DNA of 6,607 nucleotides from Paludibacteraceae bacterium (GTDB lineage Bacteria > Bacteroidota > Bacteroidia > Bacteroidales > Paludibacteraceae), in contig JAGCZK010000223.1 in the NCBI GenBank assembly GCA_017960065.1, positions 1-6,607 on the forward strand, written 5' to 3'. Positions within the stretch are counted from its first letter, which is position 1, and the number at the start of each line of letters is the position of its first letter. Below, in pieces: positions 1-3,538 of this stretch. Under the pieces are notes generated by a model. The model was not told the origin of the DNA, ran no database searches, and was given only the letters and a program-made list of their open reading frames with translations. Position numbers and translations under genes: made by a program.

Positions 1-11
1 ATGTGAAAACT

Positions 12-50
12 CCCGCTTATCAATATTGTCAAACTACAGGACCAGGAAGA
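12..50 (+). repeat. Linker repeat copy 1 with ribosome binding site
   Basis: This is the first of three related linkers that lie upstream of the three small lipoprotein genes. It begins with CCCGC (12-16), continues with an 8-bp palindrome CAATATTG (21-28), and ends with GGACCAGGAAGA (39-50). The AGGAAGA at 44-50 is a purine-rich Shine-Dalgarno-like site five bases before the ATG at 56, and it decides that start over the in-frame TTG at 26. The same elements recur at 626-661 and 1204-1242. Whether the palindrome is an operator or only inherited by duplication cannot be told from the sequence. Confidence 0.7.
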
Positions 51-55
51 ACAAA

Positions 56-622
56 ATGAAACGGCAAATCTTTAAATCATTATCTGTTATAACTGCGACT
101 TTAATTGTTGCGACGTTAGTTTCTTGCAATACGAAAGAGCCGGACGGGGCCATGCCAAAAGTGCAGCCGTATCAAGTGTTCGGTTTTAAAGAAGCCGAAT
201 ATGTCGAGCATCTATGGGCGATAAATGAGGCAAAGTATTATGGTGAAACCTATGGAAGAGATACTTTTGTCGTATGGGATGCTCAAGATACGAGATTAAG
301 GGATTATCATTTGGTTGGCGAAAGTATGTATTTGAATCTTCATGGGAATCTGTTGATTGGAAATCATACATCTATGAGGTTATCGGCTGTTATATTAAAG
401 CAGAAAGAAGCTGATTTTGATATTAACCGATGGTGCTATGGGTACGAGGACGTCTTAGATTTCCACCCGTTTTCTTCTTTTTACTGTATACCAGGCAAGG
501 CATTGGGAATCAATGATGTGTACACACAGTACGGGACCTCGCATTCAGATCTGGTTCCACGCATCAACGCCCTTATCGACAGTGGCGACATCGAGCAGTA
601 CCGGGTGGATTTGGGGTACTGA
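56..622 (+). CDS. Small predicted lipoprotein, unknown family, tandem paralogue 1
   Basis: The 188-residue product starts with a lipoprotein signal peptide: MKRQ, a hydrophobic stretch, and a lipobox LVSC with the acylated cysteine at residue 24. The mature protein would be anchored in the cell envelope and would start CNTKEPDG. An earlier in-frame TTG at 26 is rejected because the ATG at 56 has a good ribosome binding site and puts the signal at the N-terminus. The protein is a clear paralogue of the gene at 1248: both have a VFGFKE motif (41-46 here), an LW pair, an MYLxLH motif (91-96), a DVLD motif (132-135), and a shared 43-residue C-terminus from PGKALG (146) to DLGY (188) with only one substitution. 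I see no catalytic motif and no transmembrane segment after the signal. The body uses TTA and TCA codons, which tig and the PorW-like gene avoid, whereas the tail is GC-richer. The family and function are not recognised. Confidence 0.85.
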   Translation: MKRQIFKSLSVITATLIVATLVSCNTKEPDGAMPKVQPYQVFGFKEAEYVEHLWAINEAKYYGETYGRDTFVVWDAQDTRLRDYHLVGESMYLNLHGNLLIGNHTSMRLSAVILKQKEADFDINRWCYGYEDVLDFHPFSSFYCIPGKALGINDVYTQYGTSHSDLVPRINALIDSGDIEQYRVDLGY

Positions 623-624
623 TG
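491..624 (+). repeat. Tail repeat, copy in lipoprotein gene 1
   Basis: These 134 bp match 1671-1804 at a constant offset of 1180, with mismatches only at 534, 574 and 589. The match runs from the PGKALG codons through the stop codon and the following TG, then breaks at 625. Upstream of 491 the two genes diverge immediately. The last 35 bp (590-624) are also identical to 1168-1202 in gene 2. Against gene 2 alone the identity continues through the start of the linker, giving 42 bp (589-630 against 1167-1208). Confidence 0.95.
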
Positions 625-625
625 A

Positions 626-661
626 CCCGCATATCAATATTGTCAAACCACCGGTCCAGGA
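626..661 (+). repeat. Linker repeat copy 2, ribosome binding site degraded
   Basis: This linker between lipoprotein genes 1 and 2 carries the CCCGC start (626-630) and the CAATATTG palindrome (635-642), in nearly the same arrangement as copy 1. At the position of GGACCAGGAAGA it has GGTCCAGGATCC (653-664), so the AGGAAGA ribosome binding site is lost. The start codon of gene 2 lies 24 bases further downstream, at 685. This fits an insertion or replacement that changed the 5' end of gene 2. Confidence 0.6.
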
Positions 662-684
662 TCCAAGTAATAATATCAAGTGTT

Positions 685-1200
685 ATGAAAGTATTAACCA
701 AAATTTTTGCTGTTTTGTCCTTGTGTCTATTTTTTTCTTGCACAAGTGAGTCTGATGAGCCGGAGCATAGGATTACTATAGTTGAATTTACCGAAGAAAC
801 GGATGCTGATTATGTTTTTGGAGTGATTGAAACGAAGGGAGGGTGTATATCTCCAAGAATGGGAGATCAATTTATAGAGCGGTTAATCAACGGAGAGAGT
901 CCGTATATCCAATTACATAACAAAATGTATTGTGTTAATGGAATTCTAATTAGGAGTGATAACTCTGTTCTTACAAATGTCACATGGGAAGAGTGGAGAA
1001 AGAAAGATTGTGATTTCATGGACGAGTTTTGTTTACAAAAAGAAAACAAAAAAGCATTTAGCAAATTGTATCTTATTGGAATGTCCCGAATTGGCCTTGA
1101 CAAAGGACATAGTAAGATCGACGACGAAATAATCCAAAAGCTCAACGCCCTCATCGACGACGGCAGCATCGAGCAGTACCGGGTGGATTTGGGGTACTGA
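685..1200 (+). CDS. Small predicted lipoprotein, divergent body, tandem paralogue 2
   Basis: The 171-residue product has a lipoprotein signal peptide MKVLTKIF with lipobox FFSC and the acylated cysteine at residue 19. The mature N-terminus, CTSESDEPE, is acidic, which resembles the acidic stretches that direct surface export of lipoproteins in Bacteroidota. Surface location is an inference. An in-frame ATG at 622 overlaps the stop of gene 1 (TGATG) and would add 21 residues. I chose 685 because only that start puts the signal at the N-terminus. Most of the body differs from its neighbours, but YIQLHNKMY (74-82) resembles the MYLQLHNNLY of gene 3, and the last 19 residues (LNALIDDGSIEQYRVDLGY) match both neighbours closely. 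The body is AT-rich and uses TTA codons. It has five cysteines after the acylated one being counted separately from the signal (residues 54, 83, 109, 116 in the mature part are certain). The function is not recognised. Confidence 0.8.
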   Translation: MKVLTKIFAVLSLCLFFSCTSESDEPEHRITIVEFTEETDADYVFGVIETKGGCISPRMGDQFIERLINGESPYIQLHNKMYCVNGILIRSDNSVLTNVTWEEWRKKDCDFMDEFCLQKENKKAFSKLYLIGMSRIGLDKGHSKIDDEIIQKLNALIDDGSIEQYRVDLGY

Positions 1201-1202
1201 TG
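1168..1202 (+). repeat. Tail repeat core, copy in lipoprotein gene 2
   Basis: These 35 bp are identical to 590-624 and 1770-1804, and encode IEQYRVDLGY plus the stop codon and the next two bases. Identity at synonymous sites and past the stop codon, in genes whose bodies are largely different, points to shared DNA by duplication or conversion and not to protein-level selection alone. Confidence 0.95.
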
Positions 1203-1203
1203 A

Positions 1204-1242
1204 CCCGCTTGTCAGTATTGTAATAGTTATGGACCAGGAAGA
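1204..1242 (+). repeat. Linker repeat copy 3 with ribosome binding site
   Basis: This linker between genes 2 and 3 starts with CCCGC (1204-1208), has CAGTATTG (1213-1220) in place of the palindrome CAATATTG, and ends with GGACCAGGAAGA (1231-1242), identical to copy 1. AGGAAGA at 1236-1242 is five bases before the ATG at 1248, the same spacing as for gene 1. Confidence 0.7.
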
Positions 1243-1247
1243 AAAAA

Positions 1248-1802
1248 ATGAAACGATCGATTATCAATATGTTTGTTGCCATGGCCGCGGTGTTGCAGCT
1301 TGTGACATTGAATTCATGCAGTCCGGAAGCGCTGGAAGAAAAGCCGCAAGGAGGCGCGTTGCCAACGGTCAGCCCATACAATGTGTTTGGTTTCAAGGAG
1401 GATTCTTATGCTGAGAATTTGTGGGCTTACAATGACGGATATGGCTATTTAATTTGGTATGACGCCAGTGCCCGCTTGAAATACGATTACTTGTCAGGAG
1501 AAAAAATGTACCTGCAGCTTCACAACAACTTGTATTTCTGTAAAAACACGGAAATGCCGGAATCTGCCGTGGTTTTGAAGGAGAAGGAAGAAGGTCACGA
1601 TGTAGACAAATGGTATTATGATGATGACGATGTTCTGGATTATCAACCATTTTCTGTCTACTACGAAATTCCAGGCAAGGCATTGGGAATCAATGATGTG
1701 TACACACAGTACGAGACCTCGCATTCAGATCTGGTTCCACGCATCAACGCCCTCATCGACAGTGGCGATATCGAGCAGTACCGGGTGGATTTGGGGTACT
1801 GA
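1248..1802 (+). CDS. Small predicted lipoprotein, unknown family, tandem paralogue 3
   Basis: The 184-residue product begins MKRSIIN, followed by a hydrophobic stretch and lipobox LNSC, with the acylated cysteine at residue 24. It is homologous over its whole length to the gene at 56: GALP then VSPYNVFGFKE (41-51), LW (58-59), MYLQLH (87-92), a run of four aspartates before VLDY (125-132), and the 43-residue tail from PGKALG (142) to DLGY (184). Compared with gene 1 it lacks a short insert near residue 65. The start is supported by AGGAAGA five bases upstream. It is the last gene of the row: the linker repeat does not recur after its stop, and a strong terminator follows. The mature protein is rich in aromatic and acidic residues and has no catalytic motif that I recognise. 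The most I can say is that it is an envelope lipoprotein of a locally expanded family. Confidence 0.85.
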   Translation: MKRSIINMFVAMAAVLQLVTLNSCSPEALEEKPQGGALPTVSPYNVFGFKEDSYAENLWAYNDGYGYLIWYDASARLKYDYLSGEKMYLQLHNNLYFCKNTEMPESAVVLKEKEEGHDVDKWYYDDDDVLDYQPFSVYYEIPGKALGINDVYTQYETSHSDLVPRINALIDSGDIEQYRVDLGY

Positions 1803-1804
1803 TG
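1671..1804 (+). repeat. Tail repeat, copy in lipoprotein gene 3
   Basis: This is the partner of 491-624, with 131 of 134 positions identical. The identity stops two bases after the TGA stop codon, where the sequence changes to the unrelated spacer that leads into the terminator. Of the three mismatches, two are silent and one changes glycine to glutamate in the YGTS/YETS segment. Confidence 0.95.
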
Positions 1805-1822
1805 CCAACAGAGCCAAGACAT

Positions 1823-1861
1823 AAAAAAACCGGAAATCCGACCTCGGGTTTCCGGTTTTTT
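1823..1861. terminator. Bidirectional intrinsic terminator between lipoprotein 3 and tig
   Basis: The inverted repeat has 17-base arms (1824-1840 and 1845-1861) with one T-G wobble and a 4-base ACCT loop. The GC part (CCGG and CCG) is flanked by a run of As on the left and a run of Ts on the right, so the RNA from either strand ends in a U tract. It lies 20 bases after the stop of lipoprotein gene 3 and 17 bases after the stop of tig on the other strand. It therefore can end both convergent transcripts. Confidence 0.93.
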
Positions 1862-1878
1862 GTGCGATGAGGCAGCGC

Positions 1879-3231
1879 TTATTTTTCGAAGAATTTGTTG
1901 AAGTCCTCGAAGCTGATGGCGCTCTCGTCCACGGTGATTTTCTCTTTCACAGCTGCAATGATCTTGTCTTCCATCGCGCGGTCGGCCACGCGGCGGGCAC
2001 CGTCCTGATCCTTCATCATCTGCTCCATGTAGTTCTCCACAATATCGTCGGGTACGTTGAGCATGCCGTATTGGGCGAACTGCGCCTTGGTCAGGCGTTT
2101 GGCAACAGCGTCGAGATCCGCCTTTTCGATCGACAGTTTGTTGTCTCTGGCAAACTTGTCTTGGAAGAGCTGCCATTTCAAATCCTCGATCATTTTCGGA
2201 TAATCGCTGTCGATTTGTTCGTCGGTCATCTTGTCGTTGTTGGCCTTGAGCCAGCGTTTGAGCAGGGCGTCGTCGAATTGGGCGTCTTTCATCTTCGAGA
2301 GTACCAACTCACGCAGGTCAATCATGAACTTCACATCGCTGTCGGCCACGAACTGTTCTTCGAGTCCGGCTTTGATTTTGTCGTAGAACTCGGCCTCCGT
2401 TTTCACCGTACCGGCACCGAAGCAGGCGTCGAAGAACTCTTGGTTCATTTCGGCTTCGGCAAAACGGGTGATTTCTTTCACCGTAAACTCGCAGTCGGCC
2501 GTAAAGGCTTTGGCAGCCTCCTTGTCGATTTGCAGCAGCGAAGCGATTTCGGCATCGTTGTCAAAGGCTTTGGCGGGGTTGAACACCACCTTGGCGCCTA
2601 TCGTGGCACCCAGCACTTTGGCCTGTTCTTTCTTGCTCTTCATGTAGTTGGGGCTCAGCAGTGCGTTGGCGACACTGACACCGCCTTCGACCGGAGCGCC
2701 TTTCGAATCCACCTGAACCAACTCGCCTTTGAGCACGTCTTTCTCTTCGGCTTTGTCGGCTTGCACATACTTGCCGTAACGGCCGCGGTATGCGGCGGTT
2801 TGTTTGTCGATCAGGGCTTTGTCCACCTCAATCTTGAAGTATTTCACCTTGTTTTTCTTGGTCAGACCGAGGTCGATGGCCGGAGCCAGCGCCACGTCGA
2901 ACGAAAATTCGAACTCGTTGCCTTCGATGAGCTCGGGGGCCTCCACACCCAGGGTCGGGAGGGGCTCACCCAAAATGTTGAGGTCTTTTTCCTTGATGTA
3001 GTCGTAGAGGGCTTCCGAAATCAGTTTGTTCACTTCCTCGGCCAACAAGCCTTTGCCGTACATCTTTTTCACCAGTCCGGCAGGTACCTGACCCGGACGG
3101 AAACCCGGCATTTGGGCTTTTTTACGAAAATCTTTAATGGCTTTTTCTACTTTTTCGGTATAGTCGGCCGGGCCGATTTTCACCAAAAGGGTGGCACTTA
3201 CAGTGCCGTTGTTGTTTTGCGAAACATTCAT
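1879..3231 (-). CDS. tig: Trigger factor, ribosome-associated chaperone
   Basis: The 450-residue protein is a cytoplasmic chaperone that binds the ribosome next to the exit tunnel and shields nascent chains. The N-terminal ribosome-binding domain (about 1-120) carries the signature GFRPGQVP at 43-50, the Bacteroidota form of the GFRxGxxP ribosome contact, followed by the conserved LAEEVNKLISEAL helix and LNILGEPLP. The middle region (about 150-255) is where E. coli has its FKBP-type prolyl isomerase domain. Here I do not see the PGFE-type active-site stretch, so isomerase activity is doubtful. The C-terminal part (260-450) is helical and charged and forms the chaperone arms. The start is the ATG at 3231. 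No good Shine-Dalgarno is visible, which is usual in this phylum. A weak -7-like box (TAATTTTAG, 3265 down to 3257 on the minus strand) may give its own promoter, or it may be read through from the tRNA. There are no TTA, CTA or TCA codons, a sign of strong codon bias. Confidence 0.97.
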   Translation of the reverse strand: MNVSQNNNGTVSATLLVKIGPADYTEKVEKAIKDFRKKAQMPGFRPGQVPAGLVKKMYGKGLLAEEVNKLISEALYDYIKEKDLNILGEPLPTLGVEAPELIEGNEFEFSFDVALAPAIDLGLTKKNKVKYFKIEVDKALIDKQTAAYRGRYGKYVQADKAEEKDVLKGELVQVDSKGAPVEGGVSVANALLSPNYMKSKKEQAKVLGATIGAKVVFNPAKAFDNDAEIASLLQIDKEAAKAFTADCEFTVKEITRFAEAEMNQEFFDACFGAGTVKTEAEFYDKIKAGLEEQFVADSDVKFMIDLRELVLSKMKDAQFDDALLKRWLKANNDKMTDEQIDSDYPKMIEDLKWQLFQDKFARDNKLSIEKADLDAVAKRLTKAQFAQYGMLNVPDDIVENYMEQMMKDQDGARRVADRAMEDKIIAAVKEKITVDESAISFEDFNKFFEK

Positions 3232-3292
3232 AATGTTGCAGTCTATGTGTAATACTCTAAAATTATTCGTCGCGGTACAACCTCAGAGGCCC

Positions 3293-3309
3293 TTCCCGGT
3301 TGCCCGGAA
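3293..3309 (-). other. Weak hairpin between tRNA-Leu and tig
   Basis: A short imperfect inverted repeat (TTCC, mismatch, GG, loop TTG, CC, mismatch, GGAA) sits 21 bases after the tRNA's CCA end. No T tract follows on either strand, so it is not a convincing terminator. It could be a processing or attenuation structure, or chance. Confidence 0.25.
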
Positions 3310-3329
3310 ACAGACTTCTGCGGGTTGTT

Positions 3330-3414
3330 TGGTACGGCTGACGGGACTCGAACCCACACGCCTTTCGGCACCAGATCCTAAGTCTGGCGCGGCTACCAAT
3401 TACGCCACAGCCGC
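3330..3414 (-). tRNA. tRNA-Leu(UAG), CCA end encoded
   Basis: On the minus strand the sequence folds as a class II tRNA. The acceptor stem is GCGGCTG paired with CAGCCGT (the first pair is G-U), and the discriminator A is followed by an encoded CCA at 3332-3330. The D arm is GCG/CGC with the loop containing GG. The anticodon stem is CCAGA/TCTGG around loop CTTAGGA, giving anticodon UAG for leucine CUN codons. A long variable arm (GCC GAAA GGC) and T loop TTCGAGT complete the fold. The long variable arm agrees with leucine. It lies 98 bases upstream of tig on the same strand, with its own promoter just upstream. Confidence 0.96.
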
Positions 3415-3428
3415 CGGATTTTGGGACT

Positions 3429-3459
3429 GCAAAGGTACGCAAAATATTTGATTTTCAAA
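3429..3459 (-). promoter_or_regulatory. Bacteroidota-type promoter for tRNA-Leu
   Basis: Read on the minus strand, TACCTTTGC (3437 down to 3429) fits the Bacteroidota -7 consensus TANNTTTG exactly. A TTTG (3459 down to 3456) lies 18 bases upstream as the -33 element, with a second TTTG giving a spacing of 22. The tRNA 5' end at 3414 lies only 15 bases beyond the -7 box, so the primary leader would be very short. Confidence 0.75.
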
Positions 3460-3500
3460 CAAAAAAGCACATTTTCTATCGGTTGGTGAGCAAAAATCAC

Positions 3501-3509
3501 TACATTTGC
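3501..3509 (+). promoter_or_regulatory. -7 box upstream of the PorW-like gene
   Basis: TACATTTGC matches the Bacteroidota -7 consensus and lies 29 bases before the ATG at 3539, on the strand that reads into it. No clear TTTG is present at the expected -33 spacing, so the promoter is weaker than the divergent tRNA promoter or needs an activator. An AGGG (3531-3534) just before the ATG may act as ribosome binding site. Confidence 0.55.
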
Positions 3510-3538
3510 AATTTGTTTGTATGACCGTATAGGGTGCA

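Noticed and set aside
26..55. In-frame TTG as an upstream start of lipoprotein gene 1
   Set aside because: It would add ten polar residues before the signal peptide and it lies inside the linker repeat. The ATG at 56 has a proper ribosome binding site.
146..622. Lipoprotein C-terminus as a type IX secretion sorting domain
   Set aside because: The conserved tail is short, lacks the beta-sandwich length and the motifs of known type IX C-terminal domains, and the proteins have lipobox signals.
513..749. Small open frames in the tail repeats (513-749 and 1618-1824, plus strand)
   Set aside because: They look alike only because they read the repeated DNA in another frame. They have no start signals and overlap the lipoprotein genes.
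12..1804. CRISPR array or insertion sequence as explanation of the repeats
   Set aside because: The repeats are gene ends and linkers about 0.6 kb apart, with coding sequence between them. There are no short regular spacers, no terminal inverted repeats and no transposase.
1867..3252. 461-codon open frame on the plus strand across tig
   Set aside because: It is the in-register antisense of tig and stays open only because tig uses no TTA, CTA or TCA codons. Its translation (rich in His, Phe, Val and Gly) is typical of antisense shadows.
3521..3532. Three-codon open frame (ATG ACC GTA TAG) just upstream of the PorW-like gene
   Set aside because: It would lie only a few bases after the inferred transcript start, with no room for a ribosome binding site. 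So short a frame is expected by chance.
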